Below, in pieces: positions 27,929 through 37,119 of a DNA stretch of 64,000 nt. How positions within the stretch are numbered: position 1 is the stretch's first letter; each line of letters starts with the position of its first letter. The stretch is from NCBI RefSeq assembly GCF_002270415.1, contig NZ_NNRI01000001.1, forward strand, positions 248,001 through 312,000, read 5' to 3'. This DNA comes from Mesorhizobium sophorae (GTDB taxonomy: Bacteria; Pseudomonadota; Alphaproteobacteria; Rhizobiales; Rhizobiaceae). Made by a program: the position numbers and the translations under genes. Under the pieces are notes generated by a model. The model had not been told where the DNA came from. It searched no databases and saw nothing but the letters and a program-made list of their open reading frames with translations.

Positions 27929-28906
27929 ATGCCACTAATCGACGTTGTGATTCCAAATTACTGCTACGGGCGCTACTTGCCTCAGTCCGTCCAGAGCATC
28001 GTGCGCCAGCAAGTAGAAGACATCAGGATTCTGATCGTTGACAATGCGTCAACCGACGACAGTGTCGATGTTGCAAATGAACTGGCAAGCCATGACAGGC
28101 GGATCACGGTTATCGCCCGTAAAAAAAATCTCGGGTTGCACGCATCCTGCAATGAGGGCATCGATTGGGCCGTCTCGAAGTATTTTGTGATACTTTGTGC
28201 CGACGATCTACTCGTCGAGGGTTGTTTTAAACGTGCCCTGTCGGTTCTTGAGCGGGAACCCGATGTTTCCTTTGCGTGTGGAGGCGAACTGGTTTGGCAT
28301 GAGGACCGGCCCTTCCCGGCCGTGGAGAATTCAGACGCACATGACTGGCGATTTCTGTCCATGGAATCGTTCGCCCTGGAACGGTCGCTTCCCAGCAAAG
28401 TGTTGTTTGGAGGCGGCGCAGCGGTGATGAGAACCGCCGACCTCAAACGGGTTGGCCATTTCAGGCCGGAGATATCGTTCAGCGAGGACTTGGAAATGTT
28501 CCTGCGGCTGTCACTGGGCCGCAGAGCGGCGCTGACAAAGGCGATTCACGGAATACGCCGCGTGCACGGCGCGAATCTATCCGCCATATTCTGGCAGGAC
28601 TTCAAGCGGGACATGATCGAGAAGAAACTCACCTTCGATAGTTTTTTCTCGCACGAGGCAGCCTCCGTGCCCGGGGTGGAACGGTTGCGCAGGGGCGTTT
28701 ACCGAAACCTCGGAAAGCGCGCATACTGGTCCGGCCTTTCACACATCGCGCGCGGTGAGCGAGCAGCCGGTCTTGATCTGCTTAAATTTGCGGCTCAGCT
28801 CTCGCCAAGCTTGGCCTACATTCCGCCTGTCGACTACCTAGCCCATATGCCCAATCCGCTAGGCCACATCCGCACGCGCCTGGCGGAGGCCTGGAGCCGG
28901 CATTGA
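27929..28906 (+). CDS. Family 2 glycosyltransferase
   Basis: A 325-residue GT2 enzyme. It has IDVVIPNYCYGRYL at the N-terminus, IVDNASTDDS (Asp38) and the CADD motif at 90-93 for nucleotide sugar and metal. SEDLEMFLRLSLG is the catalytic-base region. GAAGG is seven bases before the ATG. It lies 125 bases downstream of the pyruvyl transferase gene in the same orientation. Confidence 0.88.
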   Translation: MPLIDVVIPNYCYGRYLPQSVQSIVRQQVEDIRILIVDNASTDDSVDVANELASHDRRITVIARKKNLGLHASCNEGIDWAVSKYFVILCADDLLVEGCFKRALSVLEREPDVSFACGGELVWHEDRPFPAVENSDAHDWRFLSMESFALERSLPSKVLFGGGAAVMRTADLKRVGHFRPEISFSEDLEMFLRLSLGRRAALTKAIHGIRRVHGANLSAIFWQDFKRDMIEKKLTFDSFFSHEAASVPGVERLRRGVYRNLGKRAYWSGLSHIARGERAAGLDLLKFAAQLSPSLAYIPPVDYLAHMPNPLGHIRTRLAEAWSRH

Positions 28907-28986
28907 GAAACGATGTTACCGGCCATGTGGCTGCCATTACGCTGGTTCAGCCTCGGATCGGATGCCGTCCGCGTAGAGGATAACGC

Positions 28987-29922
28987 ATGACCGAAAAGCG
29001 CATCGGGGTCGTTTACCTGACCGACGGCAAGCGTGATGACCTGACCTATGCCAGCGCGGTGGCGTTGGGATTAAATCATGCACGGGGGATAGACATCCAC
29101 ATCGTCCAATCGGGGTTCAGCTCGGCCCCCCCGCCGACGGTGCTCAGGATCCTCCAGGCGAAGGGTCATCGGCTGGCGACCCACAGCCTTCCGACGGTCG
29201 ACCGGGGTCTACCCGGTCATGGCCACATAACATCGACTGCCTATGAAAAAACCGCAGCGATCGCCGCCGTCTCGGGCGATCACGATGTCGTCTGTTACCT
29301 CGACAACGATACACTGGCCGTGCGGCCTCTCGATCTTGCAGCTGCCGCCCCGACGACGCGACCTCTCGCCGCCGTGCCCGACCTTTCCATCTGCACAGGT
29401 CTCGACAACCGCGCATTCTTTGAGAATTGCGACAAGCATGGTCTCGAACGGCGTTACTTCAATTCCGGCTTTATGGCTATCGACGTGTCTCGATGGATTG
29501 GGTCGGGAATTCCCGAACGGTTCTCTTCCGCTCTAAAGTCGCACGCGTACTTCTGTCCCTATTGGGACGGCTCATGCACCCATATCGACCAATGCGCCTT
29601 CAACATCGCCGCCCAAGGTGCATGGGAGACGCTTCCCGTGGAATTCAACGTGCAGAAGTCGGCATTCCAGACCAGCTATTGGGATCGGGCGTTGATCCGC
29701 CACTATACGGGGCCGGAGAAGTTCCTGCCGGCGGTGGCACATCGCATCGACAGCCAGGAACGGTCTGTACTCGGCCGCATATCTTGCAACTGCGGGGAAC
29801 TCGGTCTGAATATTCCTCCTGCGTATCTGGGGTTAACCTACAAGGTCAACAGATTGCGCAGGAGAGCGTATCGGATCAGAATTTCGAGGCTCATTGGACA
29901 GCTTCCGGGCCCCTCCGTCTGA
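28987..29922 (+). CDS. Family 8-like glycosyltransferase
   Basis: A 311-residue retaining GT-A enzyme. It has the DxD motif as YLDNDT at 104-109, FNSGFMAIDVSRW, the DQCAFN helix and HYTGPEKF, a combination typical of GT8 (galactosyl/glucosyltransferases and glycogenin-like). GAGGA precedes the ATG. It probably adds a sugar with retention of the anomeric configuration; the donor is unknown. Confidence 0.85.
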   Translation: MTEKRIGVVYLTDGKRDDLTYASAVALGLNHARGIDIHIVQSGFSSAPPPTVLRILQAKGHRLATHSLPTVDRGLPGHGHITSTAYEKTAAIAAVSGDHDVVCYLDNDTLAVRPLDLAAAAPTTRPLAAVPDLSICTGLDNRAFFENCDKHGLERRYFNSGFMAIDVSRWIGSGIPERFSSALKSHAYFCPYWDGSCTHIDQCAFNIAAQGAWETLPVEFNVQKSAFQTSYWDRALIRHYTGPEKFLPAVAHRIDSQERSVLGRISCNCGELGLNIPPAYLGLTYKVNRLRRRAYRIRISRLIGQLPGPSV

Positions 29923-29982
29923 GCAGTCCTCCCGTCGACTTGCCGCGAGTTGGTGGCGCGGGATCTCGGATAAGTTTCGGTA

Positions 29983-31440
29983 TCAACCTACCGAAACCCG
30001 TACCCGCCGGAGTCCCGGGAAAATCTTGATGATCTCATCGAGCAGGGGATGCCGGGTGATGATCAATCCAGCCGACCATCCCCCGAACGCCAACAGTCCC
30101 GCCGCAATGGCTTCCATATTGGAGAGGTTGAAACCGGAACCGGAAATCCCCACGGCTGCGAGGGGAGGCACCGCGCTCGCGAAGGCAACGACAGCACTTT
30201 TGCCAAGCGCCGCGGCGATCTCCATGCGTCCAAGTCCCAGGCTGCGCCGGACGAAGCTCAGGGCAATATATGCCTGGAAGGGAACAGTCACTAGCATGCA
30301 CCAGGCGGCTGCCTGCAATCCGCCGAAGACAATGGCTGCGGCGAGGAGAATGCCCGAAATTGGGAAGGCGATCAGCGCGCGGATGTACAAGTCGCGGATC
30401 GCCCCCATCGCAACCATTACGGGGTAATTGAGTTCGAAACTGAAGGAGAACAGCAACGCGATTGCGACGATTTGCACGAGCGGTGCGACCTCGGTCCACT
30501 GGTGGCCGAGCACGATGTTCACGGTCGGGTACGCCAAAACCGACAGCACGAGGAGCGCCGGCCAGTGGAGCGCGGTGATGAGGGAAAGTGCGGATAGATA
30601 GGGACGTTTCAAATCCCTGCCTTGCCTGACCTCGGCCGAGAAGGCGGGCAGCACGACCGCCATGGCGCCTCCGATAACCAGCTTGTCAGGGATCTGGCCG
30701 ATCCAGAGCGTCCTGCTGAACAAGGCTGCAGCATTCGGCGATATGAAGCGGCCGAGCAGGAGTAGGGGCAGCGCATCAAAGATGCGGAAAAGAATGGCGA
30801 TGGCGCCGTTGTATCCGCCGAACAAAACCATTCCTCGCCAGTTGGCGAGGGACGGTTTGAACATCCAGAAATGGGGCCATAGGGCGAAGGCGAGGCCTGC
30901 GGCAAGACCGCTGCCGATCAACCACGCCCAGACGAAGCTCATGTAGCTGAAGCCCGCCAATGCCAGAATGATCGTGGCCGCGGAATTCGTGACCGCTGCC
31001 ACTATGTCGATGGCCGCAACCTTGCCGAAGGACATTTCCCTCCGCAGCAGAGCGGTTATCAGCGTCAAAGAGGTGTCGAGAAAGAGACAGGCCGCGACAA
31101 CCCTGAAGTAGGGGATGAGGGTCGGCTCGCTGTAGAACGAGGCCAGAAGAGGGGAAACGACGACGAGAGCGACGGCGATGACCCCGGTGAGGATGAACAT
31201 TACCGTAGAGGCGCCGCGGATATCTTCACGGCTGAGTTCCTCGCGCTGGATGAGGAAGCTCGCACTGGAGAACTCCCTTAGGGACAGGGCCATCGCCATG
31301 ATGGCCATGGCGATCACCGACACCCCGATCTCCTTGGGCGTCAATATCCGGGAAACCAAGGCTGCAGTGGCAAAGTTCGTCACGAGCAGCACGTAGCGTT
31401 CGCCCACGCTCATCAGCAATGCGCGTTTTACCGAAAGCAT
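29983..31440 (-). CDS. Wzx-type oligosaccharide flippase
   Basis: A 485-residue integral membrane protein with about 12-14 hydrophobic segments, belonging to the MATE-like polysaccharide transporter group. The start MLSVKRALLMSVGERYVLLV and the SRILTPKEIGVSVIA segment are characteristic of Wzx/RfbX proteins. It moves the lipid-linked repeat unit to the periplasmic face. It is convergent with the GT8 gene and divergent from the acyltransferase. Confidence 0.9.
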   Translation of the reverse strand: MLSVKRALLMSVGERYVLLVTNFATAALVSRILTPKEIGVSVIAMAIMAMALSLREFSSASFLIQREELSREDIRGASTVMFILTGVIAVALVVVSPLLASFYSEPTLIPYFRVVAACLFLDTSLTLITALLRREMSFGKVAAIDIVAAVTNSAATIILALAGFSYMSFVWAWLIGSGLAAGLAFALWPHFWMFKPSLANWRGMVLFGGYNGAIAILFRIFDALPLLLLGRFISPNAAALFSRTLWIGQIPDKLVIGGAMAVVLPAFSAEVRQGRDLKRPYLSALSLITALHWPALLVLSVLAYPTVNIVLGHQWTEVAPLVQIVAIALLFSFSFELNYPVMVAMGAIRDLYIRALIAFPISGILLAAAIVFGGLQAAAWCMLVTVPFQAYIALSFVRRSLGLGRMEIAAALGKSAVVAFASAVPPLAAVGISGSGFNLSNMEAIAAGLLAFGGWSAGLIITRHPLLDEIIKIFPGLRRVRVSVG

Positions 31441-31547
31441 GCGTGTACCTTCCCGACCGAGGCGACCCGCCGCCTGCGTCGCGACGGATAGTCGGACAAA
31501 CCCAGTCGAAAGTCATGGCGTCCAATAGGCGAGGAATACAGCCGCCT

Positions 31548-31560
31548 AAAGCGGTAGCGC
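31548..31560 (+). promoter_or_regulatory. Recurrent motif AAAGNGGTAGYGC, copy 1
   Basis: Reads AAAGCGGTAGCGC, preceded by CCT. It is 200 bases before the acyltransferase start. Two further copies stand at 32879 and 35929 in the same orientation, also in intergenic DNA. Confidence 0.5.
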
Positions 31561-31723
31561 AAACCCAAGTGCTCCGTCTGCGCCTCAGCCGGCCCGCCAG
31601 CGGCTGAAGTCGCCGGGGCGGTCGGTTGGCGGAATATTTGCCGAACGAGCAAGCAGGGATCATTCGTCGGACGTAGTAGGGCCACGTCGGAGGGATGCCT
31701 TGTATTAAGGCCGGTTAGACGTA

Positions 31724-31736
31724 GGGTCAGTGACCC
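31724..31736. promoter_or_regulatory. Palindrome GGGTCAGTGACCC upstream of the acyltransferase
   Basis: Six-base arms around a single G, 24 bases before the start codon at 31761; the position suits an operator overlapping the promoter. Confidence 0.4.
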
Positions 31737-31760
31737 CTCTTTCTCATAGGACCGGATGGG

Positions 31761-32828
31761 ATGGACCAGCAGGATCGCGAACTGTATGGACTGCAAATGC
31801 TCCGTGCGATCGCAGCCTCGGGCGTCGTCATTCGCCACACCCTCGACATGTCCGATGGATCGGAAGCTGGGCGGTTCAGCCCGGTTTGGATGGCGACCTT
31901 CGGTGCGGCAGGCGTAGATCTTTTCTTCGTAATTAGCGGTTTCATCATGGTGTACGTGAGCTTTCCGCCTGGTCGGGCTGCGGATACACCTGGGCGTTTC
32001 ATGATCAAACGGGCGAGAAGAATATTTCCGCTGTATTGGATCTGCAGCGCCGGAATACTGGCAATATCGTTGGTTGGGTTTTTGAAGCACAAAAACATAG
32101 GCGCGTTTTCAATATTTAATTCTATATTTTTGCTTCCAGGGGACAAATTGATATTTGTCGCATGGACGCTTTCATATGAGATGTATTTTTATGTTGCCTT
32201 CGCGATATGTCTCATTTTCGGCAAGCTTATTCAAACGTCCATCTCGACAGTTTTGCTTATGATCTGCGGAATTGTGTTGGGGCGTTGGATTCAGGATTCG
32301 AGTTTTTCTGATTTTATCTCTAGTCCTATCGTGCTTGAGTTTTGCTTCGGTATCGCCATAGCGCTATTGTTTATCTCAAGAAGTAAATGGGAATATCCGC
32401 CGGCGCTCGGCGCGCTCGGGTTTTTCTTGATAATTGTCGCTCCAATCTTCGTTAGCCATCCCGGCGATACAGCCATATTGCGGGTCATCGCATGGGGCCT
32501 TCCAGCAACTTTGATAGTGGGGGCCTTCCTCAAGACCAAGCGACCGCGATCGAAGGCCGGCCGGGCAGTGATCCTGCTTGGGGATGCATCTTATGCCATC
32601 TACCTGACCCACATCTTTGTCATGCTGGGGTATGGTTGGCTAATCAAGGCGACATTCGTTGGGGGAGTATCACAGGTTTCCTTCGCTCCTATGATCATAT
32701 GCTTGTGCCTTGTTGTCGGTGTTCTGACGCATCTCTATGTGGAAAAGCCAATTCTGGAGCTGGTACGGAAGGTCACAATACTTCAGCGGAGGCCGCCGCC
32801 GCTGGAGGCTGGCAGTTTGCCAAGGTAG
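31761..32828 (+). CDS. Acyltransferase 3 family membrane protein (ExoZ-like)
   Basis: A 355-residue integral membrane O-acyltransferase with about ten hydrophobic segments. The N-terminal motif LQMLRAIAASGVVIRHTLDM carries the catalytic-type R-x10-H pair, and GVDLFFVISGFIM follows. SYAIYLTHIFVMLGYGW is the late family motif. It probably adds acetyl groups to the polysaccharide. Bases 32080-32400 are markedly A/T-rich relative to neighbours, with codons such as ATA and AAA, hinting at transfer from another source. RBS GGATGGG precedes the ATG. Confidence 0.9.
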   Translation: MDQQDRELYGLQMLRAIAASGVVIRHTLDMSDGSEAGRFSPVWMATFGAAGVDLFFVISGFIMVYVSFPPGRAADTPGRFMIKRARRIFPLYWICSAGILAISLVGFLKHKNIGAFSIFNSIFLLPGDKLIFVAWTLSYEMYFYVAFAICLIFGKLIQTSISTVLLMICGIVLGRWIQDSSFSDFISSPIVLEFCFGIAIALLFISRSKWEYPPALGALGFFLIIVAPIFVSHPGDTAILRVIAWGLPATLIVGAFLKTKRPRSKAGRAVILLGDASYAIYLTHIFVMLGYGWLIKATFVGGVSQVSFAPMIICLCLVVGVLTHLYVEKPILELVRKVTILQRRPPPLEAGSLPR

Positions 32829-32878
32829 TCCAACCGGCGGCTGTCCATTGACGACGCGGGCCTAAGGAGCCGTCTCCG

Positions 32879-32891
32879 AAAGGGGTAGTGC
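32879..32891 (+). promoter_or_regulatory. Recurrent motif AAAGNGGTAGYGC, copy 2
   Basis: Reads AAAGGGGTAGTGC, preceded by CCG, 96 bases before the glycoside hydrolase start at 32988. Confidence 0.5.
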
Positions 32892-32987
32892 AAGTACCCT
32901 GTTCACCCGTATGAGCAAATTGCTTCCCCCGATCACATGCCGGACAATCCGGGCTGAATTTGAAATCGGGCAGCGGAGGCTGTTGCC

Positions 32988-34421
32988 ATGTCCTTTCGTT
33001 TCGCAACCGCTGCGGCCTGCCTGCTGGTGACCGTTGCGCCTGCTTCCGCAGATGTCCTCTGGGGCGTCAACGGCCATCCGATAACCGCCTATCCGGGCAT
33101 CCCGGTTGAGTTGCAGCTCGACTTTGTCAAGAATCTCGGCCTGAAATCATACAGGGTCAACATAACCAGCGAAGACAACGCAGATACGCTTGCCGCCCTT
33201 GTCGACGCCGGAAAGACCAGGGGGATCGAGATCCTGCCTTTGATCACTCCCGCGGGCATCGACCTGGACAAGGATAGCCCGGAAGAGCTCTACGGGAAGA
33301 CCCGGAAACTGGCGATCGCTCTTGGCACCAGGTTCAAGAGCGATATCCGCGTTTGGGAACTTGGCAACGAGATGGAGAACTACGCCATCATCAAGCCCTG
33401 CGAGAAACGCGACGACGGCTCGCAATATCCATGTGCATGGGGACCTGCAGGAGGAAACGGAGCACTCGATTACTACGGCCCGCGCTGGGCTAAGGTGAGC
33501 GCCGTCCTCAAAGGTCTGTCCGACGGCATGACAGAGGTCGATCCGAGCATCAGGAAGGCGATTGGCACCGCCGGATGGGGCCACACCGGCGCATTCGCGC
33601 GGATGAAGCACGACGGGATCGCCTGGGACATCTCGGTCTGGCACATGTACGGCGACGACCCGGAATGGGCTTTCCGCGAAATCTCGGCATACGGCAAGCC
33701 GATCTGGGTGACCGAATTCAACAGTCCCAATGGAAGTCAGCGCGGCGAGCGGCAGCAGGCCGATGGTATCAAGCAGACAATGACGCGGCTTCGCGAGCTC
33801 AACGAGAAGTACAAGGTCGAGGCCGCGCAAATCTACGAACTGTTCGATGAGACCTACTGGGCCCCCGGCTTCGAAGCCAATATGGGGCTGGTGAGGCTCA
33901 CCCCTGCATCCGATGGCAAATGGAGGGTCGGCGAGCCGAAGCCCGCCTACAAGACGGTGCGTGACTTCACCCGCGGCCCGCAGCCGCTGCCCAAGCCGCA
34001 TCGGGAGTGCGACCCAGAGGCGACGGCCGCGAACAAGTCCGTATATGTGAGGCAGGCGAGCCTCGCCTACTGCCTCGTGCTTGGGCATGAGGGCGACACC
34101 GAAAGCGTGGATCAGTGGTCGGCTGCTCTTGAAAGCGGGGACAGGACGATCGGTGGAATGGCCGTGGAACTCATGCGCTCGGACGAATTCCAGACCAGCT
34201 ATGCTACGATCGGCCTTACGGACCGCGCCTACATCGGTTTCCTTTACATGCTGTTTCTCAACCGTCCCGCTGACGATTATGGGATAGAAACCTATTCCCG
34301 GCAGCTGCGAGCGGGGACCATGACACGCGAGGACCTGGCCTTCGGCATCATCGATTCATCGGAATTCAGATCCCAACACGCTGCCACCCGCGAAGTGTCC
34401 GCAGCGCCGCCCCCCGGGTGA
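32988..34421 (+). CDS. Exported clan-A glycoside hydrolase with C-terminal DUF4214 domain
   Basis: A 477-residue secreted protein. The signal peptide is MSFRFATAAACLLVTVAPASA. A TIM-barrel hydrolase domain (about 24-320) has acid/base Glu128 in WELGNEM and nucleophile Glu243 in WVTEFNS, as in GH39/GH5-like clan-A enzymes. Residues of about 395-460 (YIGFLYMLFLNRPADDYGI, then EDLAFGIIDSSEF) are a DUF4214 module, found in secreted and surface proteins. It probably trims or releases the polysaccharide in the periplasm or outside the cell. The stop overlaps the start of the next gene in a GTGA. Confidence 0.82.
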   Translation: MSFRFATAAACLLVTVAPASADVLWGVNGHPITAYPGIPVELQLDFVKNLGLKSYRVNITSEDNADTLAALVDAGKTRGIEILPLITPAGIDLDKDSPEELYGKTRKLAIALGTRFKSDIRVWELGNEMENYAIIKPCEKRDDGSQYPCAWGPAGGNGALDYYGPRWAKVSAVLKGLSDGMTEVDPSIRKAIGTAGWGHTGAFARMKHDGIAWDISVWHMYGDDPEWAFREISAYGKPIWVTEFNSPNGSQRGERQQADGIKQTMTRLRELNEKYKVEAAQIYELFDETYWAPGFEANMGLVRLTPASDGKWRVGEPKPAYKTVRDFTRGPQPLPKPHRECDPEATAANKSVYVRQASLAYCLVLGHEGDTESVDQWSAALESGDRTIGGMAVELMRSDEFQTSYATIGLTDRAYIGFLYMLFLNRPADDYGIETYSRQLRAGTMTREDLAFGIIDSSEFRSQHAATREVSAAPPPG

Positions 34422-35773
34422 GCAAGAGGAGCGTCAAGGCAGTGCGCCTCCAATCTGTTCTGATGGCCGGCGCCCTTTTGGCGGCTATGGCGACCGGAAG
34501 CTTGGCCTGTGAGCGTTCTGGCGGGACAAAGTTCCCTCTGCGGATCGAATCCGGAAAGAACTACCCCGTCGACAGGGAAGGTCATCCGTTCTTCATGCAC
34601 GGAGACTCGCCCTGGTCGCTGATCGGCGACCTGACGGACGAGGACGCTTACCTCTACCTTGAAGACCGCAAGGCTCGCGGGTTCAACACCGTGCTGGTCA
34701 ACCTCATCGAGCACCGATTTTCCCGCAACGCGCCTGCAAACGCGTATGGCGACAGACCATTCGCCGACAACCAAGATTTCGTTGTTCCCAACGAGGCATA
34801 TTTCGCCCATGCCGATCGCATCCTGCAGAGGGCTTGCGATCTTGGTTTCCTGGTGCTGCTCGCTCCGGCATATCTCGGATATGGCGGTGGCGGTGACGGC
34901 TGGTATCAGGAAATGGCGGCTGCAGGGGCAGGGGACCTTGCCGCCTACGGCCATTTTGTTGGACGTCGCTACCGACGCTTCGATAACATCATGTGGGTCA
35001 ACGGCGGCGACTACAATCCTGCGGACAAGGATCTGGTCAGGGCTCTCGCCAAAGGCATCATGGACGAGGACCCCGATGCTCTCAGCACTTTCCATGGCCA
35101 TTCCGATACGGCGCCGCTCGATTTCTGGGGTCAGGAAACCTGGCTGAAGGTGAACAACGTCTTCACCTATGGCCCGGTCTATACGGCAGCGATCAGGGAG
35201 TACGATCTCGCCAGGGGTATGCCTTTCTTCCTGATCGAGACTGCCTACGAATTCGAATACGATGCCGACGAGTACCGGATCCGCGTCCAGGCTTACCAGG
35301 CGATCCTCTCGGGCGCATTCGGGCATCTCTATGGCAACAACCCGATCTGGCATTTCGACGGGCCCGGCCTCCATCGGCAGAACATGGAGTGGAAGGAGGC
35401 TCTCGACAGTCCCGGCGCAAAGAGCATGGAGGTGCTCATCGCCTTCATCTCGTCGATAAAATGGTGGCTGCTCGAACCCGACAGCAAGAACAGATTACTT
35501 GTCGATGGCATGGGCAAGGACATGGGGAGGGCGGTCGCCGCGATGGCCAACGACGGCTCCTACGCCGTCGTCTACATGCCCAGCAATGAGGCCGTCACCG
35601 TCGACCTCGCGCAGCTTTCGGAGACTATTGTCCACGCCCGCTGGCGCGATCCCACCAGCGGCGAATTGACGGATGTCGAAGGTTCCCCTTTCAAGGCGGA
35701 GCGCACAGCTTTCAAGCCGCCAGAACTCAACAGTCGCGGCTACCCGGACTGGATTCTGGAACTCACGCCTTAG
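34418..35773 (+). CDS. Exported DUF4038-family glycoside hydrolase (GH140-like)
   Basis: A 451-residue protein with a signal sequence (about residues 1-30, KRSVKAVRLQSVLMAGALLA). The barrel domain has FFMHGDSPWSLIGDLTDED, MWVNGGDYNP and LIETAYEFEYD, as in DUF4038/apiosidase-like enzymes. A small beta domain of the collagen-binding-like C-terminal type follows (AVVYMPSNEAVTVDL, HARWRDPTSGE). The GTG start overlaps the preceding stop, indicating coupled translation; ATG 34463 is the alternative but lacks a ribosome site. The pair likely acts on the same glycan. Confidence 0.8.
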   Translation: MSKRSVKAVRLQSVLMAGALLAAMATGSLACERSGGTKFPLRIESGKNYPVDREGHPFFMHGDSPWSLIGDLTDEDAYLYLEDRKARGFNTVLVNLIEHRFSRNAPANAYGDRPFADNQDFVVPNEAYFAHADRILQRACDLGFLVLLAPAYLGYGGGGDGWYQEMAAAGAGDLAAYGHFVGRRYRRFDNIMWVNGGDYNPADKDLVRALAKGIMDEDPDALSTFHGHSDTAPLDFWGQETWLKVNNVFTYGPVYTAAIREYDLARGMPFFLIETAYEFEYDADEYRIRVQAYQAILSGAFGHLYGNNPIWHFDGPGLHRQNMEWKEALDSPGAKSMEVLIAFISSIKWWLLEPDSKNRLLVDGMGKDMGRAVAAMANDGSYAVVYMPSNEAVTVDLAQLSETIVHARWRDPTSGELTDVEGSPFKAERTAFKPPELNSRGYPDWILELTP

Positions 35774-35782
35774 GGTCCTAAG
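35769..35782. promoter_or_regulatory. Palindrome CTTAGGGTCCTAAG overlapping a stop codon
   Basis: Perfect 6-bp arms around GT; the TAG stop of the hydrolase gene is inside the left arm, as with the palindrome at 15195. It may be an operator for the downstream SDR gene. Confidence 0.42.
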
Positions 35783-35928
35783 GAGCAAGGCCAACGCCGT
35801 GCACAAGCTGCGCGCAGTCAGCGAAGGCCAAGTGTGCGCCAAGACAGCAAGGCGAGGCAGCGGCGTTCGCCGACTGGGGTGTGGATCCGGCCCATGCCGA
35901 TCCAAAAGGATTAGGCGCGCACCATCCG

Positions 35929-35941
35929 AAAGAGGTAGCGC
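35929..35941 (+). promoter_or_regulatory. Recurrent motif AAAGNGGTAGYGC, copy 3
   Basis: Reads AAAGAGGTAGCGC, preceded by CCG, 111 bases before the SDR start at 36053. Confidence 0.5.
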
Positions 35942-36052
35942 GCGGCAAGGCTTCGTCCAACGGGCCATCCTGATCGCCTATTGGCGTTCTCCCTCACTGT
36001 TTTCAGCCCAAGTAGCCTCTGCGCGATCATATCCGTTGGGGAAAGGTGTGCG

Positions 36053-37114
36053 ATGAAAGTCATGGTAACGGGCCATCAAGGCTATATCGGCTCGGTGATG
36101 GTGCCTATGCTGCTCCGCGCGGGGCATTCGGTGACGGGTTACGACAGCGATCTCTACCGGCGCTGCACCTTTGCTTCGGGCGGAGAGCAGGCTTCCGTTC
36201 CCTCCATCCAAAAGGACGTCAGGGACGTGCAAGCGCGCGACCTCGAAGGGGTCGATGCCGTCATCCACCTGGCGGCTCTTTCCAACGACCCGCTGTCCGA
36301 CCTCGATCCGGACATCACCTACGAGATCAACCACAAGGGCAGCGTTCGTTTCGCGAAGGCGGCCAAGGAGGCCGGCGTGTCGCGCTTCCTCTTCGCCTCG
36401 TCGTGTAGCAATTACGGCCAGGCGGGCGAGGGGATGGTCGATGAAACGGGCGAGCTGAACCCGGTCACGCCCTACGGCTGGTCCAAGGTGCTTTCGGAGC
36501 GGGATATCTCGGAATTGGCCGACAGCAGCTTCTCTCCGACCTATTTCCGGCCCGCCACCGCCTACGGCGTGTCACCCCGGCTCCGCTTCGATATCGTGCT
36601 GAACAATCTGGTCGCCTGGGCCGTCACCAAAGGTGTGATCCTCCTGAAGTCGGACGGGACACCGTGGCGGCCGATCGTCCACATCGAGGACATTTCCAGG
36701 GCGTTCATCGCCGGCCTGGAAGCGCCGCGCGAGGTCGTCCATAACGAGGCCTTCAATGTGGGACAAACGGACCACAATTACAGGATCCGCGACATAGCCG
36801 AGATTGTAGCCAAAGTCGTGCCGGGCTGCCGGCTTGAATTCGCGTCGGATGCTGGACCCGATAAGCGGTCCTACCGCGTCGACTTCCGCAAGATCGCGCG
36901 CTCCCTTCCTGCCTTCAAGCCGCAGTGGGATGCGCGCAAGGGCGCCGAGCAACTTTACCAGGCCTACGGCAAGTCCAATGTCACTCTCGAGGAATTCGAA
37001 GGACCGCGCTTCCAGCGTATCGGCCACATCCGGTATCTTCTGGCCAACCGGCTTCTGGATGACCGGATGCGGGTCACTGAACCCTCGCGAAAGCTGGAGG
37101 CAGCGGCAAGCTAA
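36053..37114 (+). CDS. NAD-dependent epimerase/dehydratase (extended SDR) of the deoxysugar cassette
   Basis: A 353-residue nucleotide-sugar-modifying SDR. The coenzyme motif TGHQGYIG is at residues 6-13, Asp near 31 suggests NAD, and the catalytic dyad is Tyr141/Lys145 in YGWSK following SSCSNYG. The RCTF stretch near residue 37 is typical of SDRs that accompany cytidylyltransferase/C-methyltransferase cassettes. It may be the 4,6-dehydratase, 4-reductase or an epimerase for the CDP sugar. ATG 36053 has GGGGAAAGG upstream. Confidence 0.82.
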   Translation: MKVMVTGHQGYIGSVMVPMLLRAGHSVTGYDSDLYRRCTFASGGEQASVPSIQKDVRDVQARDLEGVDAVIHLAALSNDPLSDLDPDITYEINHKGSVRFAKAAKEAGVSRFLFASSCSNYGQAGEGMVDETGELNPVTPYGWSKVLSERDISELADSSFSPTYFRPATAYGVSPRLRFDIVLNNLVAWAVTKGVILLKSDGTPWRPIVHIEDISRAFIAGLEAPREVVHNEAFNVGQTDHNYRIRDIAEIVAKVVPGCRLEFASDAGPDKRSYRVDFRKIARSLPAFKPQWDARKGAEQLYQAYGKSNVTLEEFEGPRFQRIGHIRYLLANRLLDDRMRVTEPSRKLEAAAS

Positions 37115-37119
37115 CCGGA

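Larger units (their letters stand above)
31441..31760. other. Divergent promoter region between flippase and acyltransferase
   Basis: No gene supported. It contains one copy of the AAAGNGGTAGYGC motif (31548-31560) and the palindrome GGGTCAGTGACCC (31724-31736) 24 bases before the acyltransferase ATG. Confidence 0.5.

Noticed and set aside
36053..37114. Calling the SDR a CDP-glucose 4,6-dehydratase (rfbG)
   Set aside because: The coenzyme loop and the active-site neighbourhood fit a general NAD-dependent epimerase/dehydratase; the GHTGFKGSW start typical of RfbG is absent.
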